Assembly: GCA_001604135.1 (NCBI GenBank)
Contig: LVAT01000014.1
Coordinates: 1 to 46,265, forward strand
DNA: 46,265 bases
Source: Clostridiales bacterium Firm_14
GTDB taxonomy: Bacteria > Bacillota > Clostridia > Saccharofermentanales > Saccharofermentanaceae
Reading direction: 5' to 3'
Of this stretch, positions 21,340 to 30,019 are shown in pieces. The notes below the pieces were generated by a model. It had not been told where the DNA came from, did no database searches, and was given only the letters and a program-made list of their open reading frames with translations. The position numbers were made by a program, and so were the translations under genes. Position 1 is the stretch's first letter. Each line of letters begins with the position of its first letter.

Positions 21340-22725
21340 TTATTGATCGTCGTTGTCGATAATGTCTATGTCTTTGTTGTCTTTGACGTCTTTGCCGTCC
21401 GTAAGCCCTAACTGGTCGAGCTTGTCGATCTTTGCGTTGTTTACGCTTGCAGCAGACTCTTTGATCTGTTTTTTGGTAGGGATGGCGTCTTTGATCTTTT
21501 CGAAGACATTCTTGGGGCCCTGTACGTTCTTGAGGATCTTATCAAGAGCCTTGATGAACTGGTTTGCCTGAACCTTGGTAATGATGAGCGGAGGTGCAAG
21601 CCTGATCGTCGATTTGCCGATGGCGCTTACGAGGATGCCCATGGTGAATAACTGTTCGCGCATGCCCTGGGCCGTGATCGTGTCATCGAATTCGATGCCG
21701 ATGAGGAGACCCTTGCCCCTTACCGAGCGGATGCAGTTGTATTTAGCCCTTAACTTATTGAGCTTCTCGAAAAGTTCTTCGCTTACTTCTCTTACGTTAT
21801 CGATGATGTTCTCTTCTTCGATCGTCTCCATGACGGCATTTCCTGCTGCGCAAGCCAGAGGATTTCCGCCGAATGTCGAACCGTGATCACCGGGCTTCAT
21901 GCCTGTTGCGACTGCATTTGTCGTGAGCATTGCACCGATCGGAACGCCGCCGCCCAAACCTTTTGCGAGTGTCATGATGTCGGGCTGCACGCCGTAGTTC
22001 TGATAGCAGAACATCTTGCCGGTACGTCCTACGCCTGTCTGAACTTCGTCGAAGATGAGAAGGATACCCTTATCGACACAGAGCTTCTTGATTGCCTGGA
22101 TGTATTCCAGGTCAGCGGGATGAACGCCGCTCTCGCCCTGAACGAGTTCGAGCATGATGGCAGCTGTCTTGGGTGTTACTGCCTCGATCATTGCATCGAT
22201 GTCGTTATAAGGAACATAGACAAATCCCGGAAGATTGGGAGAGAAAGGCCTCTGGAACTTCTCCTGGCCTGTAGCGGCAACGGTTCCCATGGTCCTTCCG
22301 TGGAAGCTCATGGTAGCCGTGATGATCTCGTATTTATCAATATCCTTATAGTAGAAGAAACTGCGTGCGAGCTTGATTGCCGCTTCGTTTGCTTCTGCGC
22401 CGGAATTGCAGAAGAATACCTTGTCTGCAAAGCTTGCGCGGCAGAGCCTGTAAGCGAGCTCTGACTTCTGCGGAATGTAGTAGTAATTGCAGGCGTGGAT
22501 TATGTTCTTAGCCTGTGAACAGATCGCCGATGTGAGCTTCGGATGAGCGTAGCCCAGGCAGTTAACTGCGATACCGCCGATCATGTCCAGATATTTCTTG
22601 CCTTCGGTGTCATAGAGATAGCAGCCCTTGCCCTTTGTGAATGCAACAGGGAGGAGGTTAAATACCTGAAGACAATAATTCTTGTCGTAGTCCTGAATCA
22701 GGGAGAGATCATTTTCTATACTCAT
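21340..22725 (-). CDS. argD: Acetylornithine aminotransferase with a charged C-terminal tail
   Basis: A 461-residue class III PLP aminotransferase that converts N-acetylglutamate semialdehyde to N-acetylornithine. Present: [20 protein letters not shown] for phosphate binding, [18 protein letters not shown] with the cofactor aspartate, and the PLP lysine in [16 protein letters not shown]. Family members are about 400 residues; here the catalytic domain ends near residue 398 (FIKALDKIL) and about 63 residues follow, rich in Lys and Asp and low in complexity ([18 protein letters not shown] at the end). The function of this tail is unknown. The start overlaps the argB end by 17 bp, with AAGGA upstream. 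Confidence 0.94.
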   Translation of the reverse strand: MSIENDLSLIQDYDKNYCLQVFNLLPVAFTKGKGCYLYDTEGKKYLDMIGGIAVNCLGYAHPKLTSAICSQAKNIIHACNYYYIPQKSELAYRLCRASFADKVFFCNSGAEANEAAIKLARSFFYYKDIDKYEIITATMSFHGRTMGTVAATGQEKFQRPFSPNLPGFVYVPYNDIDAMIEAVTPKTAAIMLELVQGESGVHPADLEYIQAIKKLCVDKGILLIFDEVQTGVGRTGKMFCYQNYGVQPDIMTLAKGLGGGVPIGAMLTTNAVATGMKPGDHGSTFGGNPLACAAGNAVMETIEEENIIDNVREVSEELFEKLNKLRAKYNCIRSVRGKGLLIGIEFDDTITAQGMREQLFTMGILVSAIGKSTIRLAPPLIITKVQANQFIKALDKILKNVQGPKNVFEKIKDAIPTKKQIKESAASVNNAKIDKLDQLGLTDGKDVKDNKDIDIIDNDDQ

Positions 22726-23653
22726 AATGTTCCTTTTTCTCCTTTACGATCATAGTGCCGATACCATTCTTGGTAAATGTTTCGAGAATAATAGAATGAG
22801 GTATTCTTCCATCTATTATGTGTGCCCGGTCGACACCGCGCAATACCGTATCAAGGCAGCCCTCGATCTTCGGGATCATTCCGCCCTTGATTATGCCCTC
22901 CTCGACGAGATCCTTGATGTCCTTCTCGTCCAAAACAGGGATGATGTAGTCAGAACCGTCTTCGAGCTTTCTTAAGACGCCGCCGACGTCTGTAAGCGTG
23001 ATTAGCTTGGAAGCGCCGAGTGCAACGGCTACTTCAGCTGCGACAGTATCTGCATTGATGTTATAGCTCTCGCCGTCCTTGCCGACGCCGATTGGAGCGA
23101 TGACGGGGATATACTCGTCATTTGCGAGCATAGAGATCACCTTGGTGTTGATCTTCTTGATCTTGCCTACATAACCGATGTCGATGGCGTTGCCTTCAGC
23201 ATCTTCAGTCAGCTTTTCTGCTTCGATGAGGTTGCCGTCGATACCAGAGATACCGATGGCCTTAGCTCCTTTGCCGCAGAGAGTGGAAACGATGTCCTTG
23301 TTGGTCTTGCCGATCAATACCATCTGGGCATAGCCCATAGTCTCTTCATCTGTATACCTTAAGCCGTTTACGAAATGGGACTCCTTGTTGACCTTGCTGA
23401 GCATGTCGCTGATGTCAGGTCCGCCGCCGTGAACGATGACGGGGTTGATGCCGATGTACTTGAGGAGCGTGATATCGTCCATGACAGACTGCTTCAGCTC
23501 TTCGTTGATCATTGCATTTCCGCCGTACTTGATAACGAAGGTCTGACCCCTCATCTTTCTGATGTAGGGAAGTGATTCGATAAGGATCGAAGCCCTGTCG
23601 ACGTTATTTTTCATGTCTCCCGTGATAACGGGATTTTCTTTCTGTCCTGCCAT
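22709..23653 (-). CDS. argB: Acetylglutamate kinase
   Basis: A 314-residue amino acid kinase that phosphorylates N-acetylglutamate, the second step of arginine synthesis and often the arginine-feedback step. Visible: [19 protein letters not shown] (nucleotide-binding start near 38-56), [34 protein letters not shown] and [12 protein letters not shown], all family landmarks. An N-terminal helix before the kinase core (about residues 15-35) is the element linked to hexamer formation and arginine inhibition in related enzymes, suggesting but not proving feedback control. It starts 2 bp after the argC stop. Confidence 0.96.
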   Translation of the reverse strand: MAGQKENPVITGDMKNNVDRASILIESLPYIRKMRGQTFVIKYGGNAMINEELKQSVMDDITLLKYIGINPVIVHGGGPDISDMLSKVNKESHFVNGLRYTDEETMGYAQMVLIGKTNKDIVSTLCGKGAKAIGISGIDGNLIEAEKLTEDAEGNAIDIGYVGKIKKINTKVISMLANDEYIPVIAPIGVGKDGESYNINADTVAAEVAVALGASKLITLTDVGGVLRKLEDGSDYIIPVLDEKDIKDLVEEGIIKGGMIPKIEGCLDTVLRGVDRAHIIDGRIPHSIILETFTKNGIGTMIVKEKKEHYEYRK

Positions 23654-23655
23654 AA

Positions 23656-24732
23656 TCAGATACCTCTTACGATATTCTTAAGTCCGGTCGTCTCATCGAA
23701 GCCGAACATTGCGTTTGCTGCCTGGATTGCCTGGAGCGCTGCGCCCTTGCCGAGATTGTCCTGTGCCGAGAAGAGCTTGATCATTCCTGTGTCGGGATCG
23801 AAAACACCGTTGATGTCGATATAGTTCGAACCTGCTACGGCCTTTACGTCCGGCAGCGTCTTTCCGGGAAGTACTCTTACAAAGTTCTCATCCTTATAGA
23901 ATTCACTGTAGATCTCATTGATCTTTTCAGAGGATACGTCCGTGAAATCCTTTGAGGGCTTTACGTAGATGCTTGCGAGCATTCCGCGTTTGAAAGGAGC
24001 CAGATGGGGAGTAAAGGTTACCTTGATGTCTCCCGGATTCTTTCCTGCGAGAAGTGAGCACTGCTCGGCGATCTCCGTTGTGTGGCGGTGTCCTACGGCA
24101 CCATAGGGCTTAAAAGCTTCGTCTGTCTCGCAGAATGCATATGCGAGATCTGCTTTTCTGCCTGCGCCGCTTACGCCTGATGTCGCATCGATGATGATGG
24201 AATCCTCGTCGATAAGATGATTCTTAAGGAAAGGAGCCAGTGCTATGAGCGAGCATGTCGGATAGCAGCCGGGATTTGCAACGAGCTTAGCTGTCTTAAG
24301 TTCATTTCTGTAGAACTCGGGAATTCCGTAAACTGCTTCTGCGAGAAGCTCCGGATTCGGGTGGGTAAGCTTATATGACTTCTCATATGTAGCAAGATCC
24401 TTGTATCTGAAATCACCGCTGTGATCTATTACTTTTGCGCCTGCCTTAAGGAGCTCGGGAACGATCTTTGCGGATACTCCGTGGGGGAGTGCCGTGATGA
24501 CCAGATCTGAATCCTTGGCAACTTCCTCATAGGGAAGATCTTCACAGACAACGTCTACGATGCCCCTGAATTCGGGATAGATCTCTGAATAAGGCTTGCC
24601 TGCAAAAGTCTGGCTTGTAAGATGTCGGAATCTGAAGCAGGGGTGTCCGGCAAAACCTCTTACGAGTTCCGCACCGACATATCCTGTGGATCCTATAATA
24701 GACACATACTTTACAGATTCTTCAACCGCCAT
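23656..24732 (-). CDS. argC: N-acetyl-gamma-glutamyl-phosphate reductase
   Basis: A 358-residue NADPH-dependent enzyme that reduces acetylglutamyl phosphate to the semialdehyde, the third step of arginine synthesis. It has the N-terminal Rossmann motif [20 protein letters not shown] and the catalytic cysteine motif [15 protein letters not shown] near residue 155, followed by [12 protein letters not shown] and the histidine-containing HRHTTEI. Length is within the family range. GGAGG lies 8 bp before the ATG. It is the first gene of the operon and has a promoter with an ArgR-like box. Confidence 0.96.
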   Translation of the reverse strand: MAVEESVKYVSIIGSTGYVGAELVRGFAGHPCFRFRHLTSQTFAGKPYSEIYPEFRGIVDVVCEDLPYEEVAKDSDLVITALPHGVSAKIVPELLKAGAKVIDHSGDFRYKDLATYEKSYKLTHPNPELLAEAVYGIPEFYRNELKTAKLVANPGCYPTCSLIALAPFLKNHLIDEDSIIIDATSGVSGAGRKADLAYAFCETDEAFKPYGAVGHRHTTEIAEQCSLLAGKNPGDIKVTFTPHLAPFKRGMLASIYVKPSKDFTDVSSEKINEIYSEFYKDENFVRVLPGKTLPDVKAVAGSNYIDINGVFDPDTGMIKLFSAQDNLGKGAALQAIQAANAMFGFDETTGLKNIVRGI

Positions 24733-25207
24733 TTTAATTGCCTCCGATTAGGGTGAATAATCCCCACCCTGATGTTTGATTTATGCAATATAATGCATAA
24801 ATATTCAAAAGTCAACTGAAACCTGCATAAATATATTACATAATATTATCCGTGGGGATCTTCCCGCATAATAACGCATAAGCAGCAAATGTTTATAAAA
24901 TGCCGTTAAAGTTCATTGAAACGTAACATAAAAAGTCCTTTTTTCGGGCCTGAAAAGATATATTGCACAATTCCGAAAAAGGCGAAAAATGCCTCAAATT
25001 ATTAGATTTGCCGCTTTTTCTTGTACAACACACACAAAATAATTTAAGGGCAATTGATATATTTACCAAGCAACGGAAATTACTATGCCAAAATAGCAAA
25101 ACTTTTTTTGTTGAGTGTGTCATATAGTAAAGAAATTTGCGTTTTGATACTATTCTCGTAGTTATCTTGCCCACATATGGGTGGGCTATTTTTGGAGGTT
25201 ATAAGTT
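24733..25207. other. Divergent intergenic region between argC and the sugar-ABC ATPase gene
   Basis: The 475-bp AT-rich stretch holds the arg promoter and boxes in its first 110 bp. In its middle lies a compact three-helix fold at 24975-25020: an outer stem GAAAAAG/CTTTTTC enclosing two hairpins, AGGC/GCCT and CAAAT/ATTTG. Just before the downstream gene is a small hairpin GCCCAC/GTGGGC (25169-25186) followed by TATTTTT and the ribosome-binding site. An open frame at 24893-25174 on the minus strand looks non-coding. I found no clean promoter for the gene at 25208. Confidence 0.55.
24787..24815 (-). promoter_or_regulatory. Arg operon promoter with ArgR-type box in the spacer
   Basis: On the minus strand -35 TTGACT (24810-24815) and -10 TATATT (24787-24792) are 17 bp apart. 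The spacer contains TGAATATTTATGCA (24794-24807), close to the ArgR consensus TGAATWWWWATTCA. Additional related half-sites (TGCATAAAT and its inverse ATTTATGCA) occur at 24779-24787, 24794-24802 and 24823-24831. A repressor here would exclude polymerase when arginine is plentiful. An argR gene is not in the window. Confidence 0.72.
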
Positions 25208-26323
25208 ATGGCAAGTTTATCTTTCCAGCACGTTTACAAGAAGTATGAAGGCGGCGTTGTCGCAGTTTCAGATTTCAATCTTGACGTAGCAGATAAGGAA
25301 TTCGTTATCCTCGTAGGACCTTCCGGATGCGGTAAGTCAACAACACTCCGTATGCTCGCTGGTCTCGAAGATATTTCAGAGGGTGAAATTTATATCGACG
25401 ATCGTTGTGTAAACGACGTTCTCCCTAAGGACAGAGACATCGCAATGGTATTCCAGAACTACGCTCTCTATCCTCACATGTCAGTTCGTGACAACATGGC
25501 TTTCGCACTTAAGCTCAGAAAGATGCCTAAGGACGAGATCAACCGCCGTGTTCAGGAAGCAGCTAAGATCCTTGAGATCGAGCACCTTTTAGACAGAAAG
25601 CCTAAGGCACTCTCCGGTGGTCAGCGTCAGAGAGTTGCTCTCGGCCGTGCTATCGTACGTGACCCTAAGGTCTTCCTCATGGACGAGCCTCTCTCCAACT
25701 TGGACGCTAAGCTCCGTGTACAGATGCGTGTTGAGATCACAAAGCTCCACCACAGACTTAAGACAACATTCGTTTACGTTACACACGACCAGACAGAAGC
25801 TATGACGATGGGTACCAGAATCGTAGTTATGAAGGACGGCTTCATCCAGCAGGTTGACTCTCCTACGGAGCTCTATGACAACCCGGTTAACACATTCGTT
25901 GCAGGATTCATCGGAATGCCTCCTATGAACTTCATCAATGCTGTTATCAACGTTGAGGGTTCTGACGTATTCGTTTCTTTCGAGAACGTTACGATCAAGC
26001 TTCCTGAGAGATATGCAGTTGAGGAAGTTATGGAGCGCGACGGTCAGGAAGTTATCTTCGGTGTAAGACCTGAGGCTATCACAGACGATATCACATACGT
26101 AACAGATCACCCTGAATCAGCATTCACAGCTGACGTAGACGTCGTAGAAATGCTCGGTGCTGAGACATATCTCTATGTCACAGTTAACGGATCTCTCCCG
26201 CTCACATGCCGCGTTGACCCTACAACATCCCAGTCCGCAGTTGGTCAGGTTGTTGACCTTGCAGTTGACTCCAACCGTATCCACCTCTTCGACAAGGATA
26301 CAGAGCAGAGCATCATTTCCTAA
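25208..26323 (+). CDS. Carbohydrate ABC transporter ATP-binding protein (MsmX/UgpC/MsmK type)
   Basis: A 371-residue ABC ATPase of the CUT1 sugar-importer class. Walker [19 protein letters not shown] near 37-54, Q-loop region [21 protein letters not shown], signature [14 protein letters not shown] near 135-148, Walker [16 protein letters not shown] and switch histidine [10 protein letters not shown] are all intact. The C-terminal third is the OB-fold regulatory domain ([11 protein letters not shown]..., GVRPEAI). No permease or binding-protein genes lie nearby, so like MsmX in Bacillus it probably powers several importers encoded elsewhere. GGAGG lies 9 bp before the ATG and a strong terminator follows, so it is monocistronic. 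Confidence 0.93.
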   Translation: MASLSFQHVYKKYEGGVVAVSDFNLDVADKEFVILVGPSGCGKSTTLRMLAGLEDISEGEIYIDDRCVNDVLPKDRDIAMVFQNYALYPHMSVRDNMAFALKLRKMPKDEINRRVQEAAKILEIEHLLDRKPKALSGGQRQRVALGRAIVRDPKVFLMDEPLSNLDAKLRVQMRVEITKLHHRLKTTFVYVTHDQTEAMTMGTRIVVMKDGFIQQVDSPTELYDNPVNTFVAGFIGMPPMNFINAVINVEGSDVFVSFENVTIKLPERYAVEEVMERDGQEVIFGVRPEAITDDITYVTDHPESAFTADVDVVEMLGAETYLYVTVNGSLPLTCRVDPTTSQSAVGQVVDLAVDSNRIHLFDKDTEQSIIS

Positions 26324-26350
26324 TAGTAATTAATCTTAGAACCTCAATTC

Positions 26351-26391
26351 AGAGGCCGTGAATTCTAAATAAGAGTTCACGGCCTCTTTTT
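26351..26391 (+). terminator. Terminator after the sugar-ABC ATPase gene
   Basis: AGAGGCCGTGAA and TTCACGGCCTCT pair in a long GC-rich stem around a short A/T loop, followed by TTTTT at 26387-26391. Confidence 0.92.
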
Positions 26392-26426
26392 GTGTGGCAA
26401 ATCAGTGTCAGTTCTGCCCATAAAAC

Positions 26427-26455
26427 TTGCACCTTTTAAAGAAAAATAATATGAT
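26427..26455 (+). promoter_or_regulatory. Promoter of the PucR-like regulator gene
   Basis: TTGCAC (26427-26432) and TATGAT (26450-26455) are 17 bp apart, about 50 bp before the gene. It probably drives the regulator and perhaps the ftsE-ftsX-M23 genes that follow without a terminator. Confidence 0.7.
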
Positions 26456-26506
26456 TTAATGTAGCGTTTTATGGACGTTCATATTGCTTCTTGAGAGGTG
26501 GAAACC

Positions 26507-27613
26507 ATGGAAGAGATCAAAAAATGCATGCGTCAGGTAAAGACAATTATTTCCGTTAACTGCGGAGTGATTGATACGGCCGGTAAGATTTTAGCTGCAA
26601 CGAATGAGATCGGTGAAGAAGAGACAGATCCTTCTTTCAGAGCCGTTGTTTCATCAGACAACCTTTTCGCTTCCACCGCTGACAGAACTTATCTGAAAGT
26701 ATTTATCGGAGAACAGCTCAAGTACATCCTCTATATCGAGAGCACTGATCCTGATGCGAAGATCTCTTTGCAGCTCATTGCCGAGTGGATGAAGACACTC
26801 GTTAAGGAGAAGGGCACTGATGCGGAGAAGGCTATCTTCATCCGTAATGTATTGCTCGACAACGAGATCAGATCCGAAGTCCCCATGATCGCAAGAGGAT
26901 ATAAGATCGACTGCAATAATCCGAGGCTCGTTCTCGTTGTAAGGACAGGCGCAGAGCAGAGTGCCGAGGCATTCGAGATATTACAGAACCTTTATACGGA
27001 TTCCGATGTTGCTACGGTCATCTCAATGGATGACACGACAGCGATCGTAATCATCGACGCTCTTGAATCACAGGTAAGTGAGGATACAAAGGACAGCTTC
27101 ATCGAGGAAACTTCACAGTCCGTACTGGCATGCCTCACATCAGAAGGCTGCAAGGCTAAGGTTGCCGTAGGCTCTGTTGTAGGTTCGTTCATGGACATCA
27201 GCAAGTCTTATTCGGATGCCATGACGGCTCTTAAGGTGTCCAAGATCTTCGACGGCGAATCAGACCTCTCCAGATATGACAAGCTCGGTTTGGGCAGACT
27301 TATCTATCAGCTCCCTAAGCCGCTTTGCGAGATGTTCATCAGGGAAGTGTTCCCCAACGAAGCATTTAAGCAGTTAGATGAAGAGACCAGGACCACGATC
27401 GATACATTCTTCGCGAATGACCTCAACGGTTCTGAGACTTCAAGAGAGTTGTTCGTTCACAGAAATACTCTCGTATACAGACTCGAAAAGGTTAAGACCA
27501 AGACAGGCCTTGACTTAAGGAAATTTGACGACGCGGTACTCTTTAAGATGGCGACTATGGTAAGAACCTACATTGACTATCTTAACGATACCAATGACAA
27601 CAAGATCAGGTAA
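26507..27613 (+). CDS. PucR/CdaR-type helix-turn-helix regulator
   Basis: A 368-residue cytoplasmic protein with the C-terminal helix-turn-helix of the PucR/CdaR family: ANDLNGSETSRELFVHRNTLVYRLEKVKTKTGLDLRKFDDA, near residues 305-345, split here at its centre by the N(T)L recognition turn. The N-terminal half resembles a ligand-binding (GAF-like) region and the middle part, with IVIIDALESQ and KSYSDAMTALKVSKIF, matches the family's central domain. Known relatives respond to purines or sugar acids, but the signal here cannot be read. The ATG at 26507 is chosen because GAGGTG is 6 bp upstream; a GTG at 26498 is alternative. It lies directly before ftsE. Confidence 0.8.
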   Translation: MEEIKKCMRQVKTIISVNCGVIDTAGKILAATNEIGEEETDPSFRAVVSSDNLFASTADRTYLKVFIGEQLKYILYIESTDPDAKISLQLIAEWMKTLVKEKGTDAEKAIFIRNVLLDNEIRSEVPMIARGYKIDCNNPRLVLVVRTGAEQSAEAFEILQNLYTDSDVATVISMDDTTAIVIIDALESQVSEDTKDSFIEETSQSVLACLTSEGCKAKVAVGSVVGSFMDISKSYSDAMTALKVSKIFDGESDLSRYDKLGLGRLIYQLPKPLCEMFIREVFPNEAFKQLDEETRTTIDTFFANDLNGSETSRELFVHRNTLVYRLEKVKTKTGLDLRKFDDAVLFKMATMVRTYIDYLNDTNDNKIR

Positions 27614-27618
27614 ACAAA

Positions 27619-29115
27619 TTGATTGATTTTATTGACGTAGAGAAAACATATGCTTCCGGAGTTGAAGCCTTAAAGGGGATCAACTTAACGATTGAAGACG
27701 GCGAATTCGTCTTTGTAATAGGAAAATCAGGATCAGGAAAGTCTACCCTTCTCAAGTGCATCACTTGTGAGGAGAGACCCACTTCAGGCAAAGTAACTAT
27801 CGATAATTTCGATATATCACATATGAGCCGCGCGCTCGTACCTTATTTGCGCCGTAAGATCGGCATGATCTATCAGGACTTCCGTCTTATCGAGACAAAG
27901 ACCGTCGCCGAGAATGTAGCATTCGCAGGCGAGATCATCGGCGTACCCAAGCAGAGCCTCATGAATACGGTTCAGATCTGCTTATCCGTAGTAGGACTTA
28001 AGGATAAGGCAGACTGCTTGCCGCAGGAACTCTCAGGCGGTGAGCAGCAGAGAGTTGCCATTGCACGCGCAATGGTAAACAACCCGAGCCTCATCGTTGC
28101 AGACGAGCCTACGGGAAACCTTGACCCGGAGACATCCGAGGCCATCATGGCGATGCTCCTTGAGATCAACAGAAACGGCGGAACCACGGTAATCATCTGC
28201 ACACATGACAGCACGATGGTTGACCGAATGAAGCAGCGAGTAATCGAGATCGATGACGGTCTCATCTTAAGAGACGAGAAGGACAGCAGCTACAGGGGCG
28301 AGACTGATCACGATGCGCTCGCAGTGCAGTCACAGAGAACGTCTCTTTACAGCGGTGCTGCAGCAAGCACGGTTGCTTTTGGTGACGACGAAGCATATAC
28401 CGACGATTATGATGATGCGGAATATGCTGATACAAAATCGATTCCCGCACCCGAAGGCGTACTCTTCGGAGAGACAACAGCAAGGGAATATGAGCCGGTT
28501 GAAGAATCCTTCAAGCCCGAATTCGACCTTGATAAGGATGTTAAGCCCATTACCTCTATCCCTGATGAGATATTTAACGGAGAGACCGAACCGAAGGTAA
28601 CAGAGATTACCGAGGTTTTCGAGATCACGGAAGAATCTGCAGAACAGGAAGAACCCGAGATCGAAGCGCCTGCGCCTGTTGAAGTGAAGGCTGCTACAGA
28701 AGAACCCGTTGCTCCCGCTGCAGAAGTCAAAGAAGAGATCAAGGAAGAAGTCATAGAAGAAGTAAAGGAACCTGAAAGGGCTGAGGTCATTGAGATCAAC
28801 ATCCCTGAAGATACATCTTCCTTCTCATTCGGCGATGAGGAGAAGAAGGCTCCCGCCGCTCCTGCAAAGGCTCCCGCTAAAAAGAACCTTAACCTCGATC
28901 CTGACATCGATCCTGATGAGGATCTGTCATATCCCCACGAAGAACCTGACAATACCAGGCTGATCAAGCGCGAGTTCAAGCGCAGGGAGAGGGAAGAAAA
29001 GGCTGCTTTGAAGGAAGCAAAGCGCAAGGAAAAGCTTGATAAGAAGAAAAAAGTCAGAAGGACAGATTTCAAGCCCGGAACCGATATTGATATGATGCCG
29101 GAGGATGATGAATAA
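27619..29115 (+). CDS. ftsE: Cell-division ATP-binding protein FtsE with long acidic C-terminal tail
   Basis: A 498-residue protein, more than twice the usual length of about 230. The first ~220 residues are a normal FtsE: Walker A GKSGSGKSTLLKCI near 36-49, QDFRLIETKTVAENVAF, signature LSGGEQQRVAIARA, and Walker B LIVADEPTGNLDPETSEAI. The remaining ~275 residues are low-complexity and rich in Glu, Pro, Ala and Lys, ending in a basic helix (REEKAALKEAKRKEKLDKKK). The tail continues in frame with no sign of a frameshift. The start is a TTG at 27619 with only a weak AGG upstream. FtsE, with FtsX, controls a periplasmic or extracellular murein hydrolase. Confidence 0.9.
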   Translation: MIDFIDVEKTYASGVEALKGINLTIEDGEFVFVIGKSGSGKSTLLKCITCEERPTSGKVTIDNFDISHMSRALVPYLRRKIGMIYQDFRLIETKTVAENVAFAGEIIGVPKQSLMNTVQICLSVVGLKDKADCLPQELSGGEQQRVAIARAMVNNPSLIVADEPTGNLDPETSEAIMAMLLEINRNGGTTVIICTHDSTMVDRMKQRVIEIDDGLILRDEKDSSYRGETDHDALAVQSQRTSLYSGAAASTVAFGDDEAYTDDYDDAEYADTKSIPAPEGVLFGETTAREYEPVEESFKPEFDLDKDVKPITSIPDEIFNGETEPKVTEITEVFEITEESAEQEEPEIEAPAPVEVKAATEEPVAPAAEVKEEIKEEVIEEVKEPERAEVIEINIPEDTSSFSFGDEEKKAPAAPAKAPAKKNLNLDPDIDPDEDLSYPHEEPDNTRLIKREFKRREREEKAALKEAKRKEKLDKKKKVRRTDFKPGTDIDMMPEDDE

Positions 29116-30011
29116 TGACCGTAAGAGCTTTAATTAATTCAATCAAAGAAGGCTTTCGCGGAATCATCAGACATCCGCTCGTAACCATTGCCTCAATTAC
29201 GACCATCATGTTGATGCTCATAATCATGGGCGCTTTCTATATGTTCTCCGTTAATGCGAGAAGGATCATGAGAAAGCTTTCACAGAGACCTCCTATCGAG
29301 GTATATATGACACTCCAGTCAACAGAAGAAGAGAGAACAGCTGTTGCCCAGAAGCTTGCTGAAAACCCGAACATCATCGAGTACACGATGGCTTCTCCAG
29401 AAGAGAACTACAACAACTTCAAGACAAATCTCGGATCTTCTTCATCCATCCTCGATGACTTCGATTACAACATGTATCTGCCTTATACATTCAGCATCAG
29501 GCTTCAGGATCCTGCTCTGGCCAATGAAGTATGTGCTGAGATCGGGACATATACGGGCGTTTCCAAGGTTGCCCAGGAAAGCAACGTAATGACGTTCCTT
29601 ACCAAGGCATCCAGGATCGTAAACGTTACTACGGCAGTGTCGTTCGTTGTCCTGTTCGTAATCGCATTGTTCATCATCTCAAACATGGTCCGTATTTCCG
29701 TTTACTCGAGAGCTTCAGAGATCGAGATCATGAAGTTCGTCGGCGCGACCAACAACTACATCAGGCTTCCTTACATTACGGAAGGTGCCATCGTAGGCCT
29801 GTTCAGCGCTCTGACATCATGGGCCATCACGACGATCGTTTATCATTCTGTCTATGCAAAGGCAATGAGCTCGATCGATCCGACAAGCTTTTATTCCCTG
29901 GCTACGACAAGATCACTCATGTGGCATGAGCTTGTCATTCTGGTCATCATGGGATTAATAATAGGTGCAGTAGGAAGCGGTATTTCAGTACGTCAATATA
30001 TTAAAGTGTGA
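29115..30011 (+). CDS. ftsX: Cell-division permease-like protein FtsX
   Basis: A 298-residue membrane protein with one N-terminal helix (about 20-45), a large extracellular domain of about 120 residues (PPIEVYMTLQS..., NMYLPYTFSIRLQDP), and three C-terminal helices, the FtsX topology. FIISNMVRISVYSRASEIEIMK, the block preceding the GATNNYIRLPYITEGAIVGL helix, is family-typical. It overlaps the ftsE stop by one base (TAATG), so the pair is co-translated. FtsX relays ATP hydrolysis by FtsE to an outside hydrolase, which is probably the next gene's product. Confidence 0.93.
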   Translation: MTVRALINSIKEGFRGIIRHPLVTIASITTIMLMLIIMGAFYMFSVNARRIMRKLSQRPPIEVYMTLQSTEEERTAVAQKLAENPNIIEYTMASPEENYNNFKTNLGSSSSILDDFDYNMYLPYTFSIRLQDPALANEVCAEIGTYTGVSKVAQESNVMTFLTKASRIVNVTTAVSFVVLFVIALFIISNMVRISVYSRASEIEIMKFVGATNNYIRLPYITEGAIVGLFSALTSWAITTIVYHSVYAKAMSSIDPTSFYSLATTRSLMWHELVILVIMGLIIGAVGSGISVRQYIKV

Positions 30012-30019
30012 GGCATATT

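Noticed and set aside
21883-22464. 193-residue frame antisense to argD
   Set aside because: Shadow frame; Cys/His-rich composition arises from reverse reading of argD codons.
24893-25174. 93-residue frame in the argC to sugar-ATPase gap
   Set aside because: AT-rich, no ribosome-binding site, overlaps a folded element, and the peptide resembles translated non-coding DNA.
28407-29072. 221-residue Ser-rich frame antisense to the ftsE tail
   Set aside because: The Ser/Thr/Gly-rich composition is the reverse reading of Glu/Lys/Pro codons in the tail. No SD or promoter was seen.
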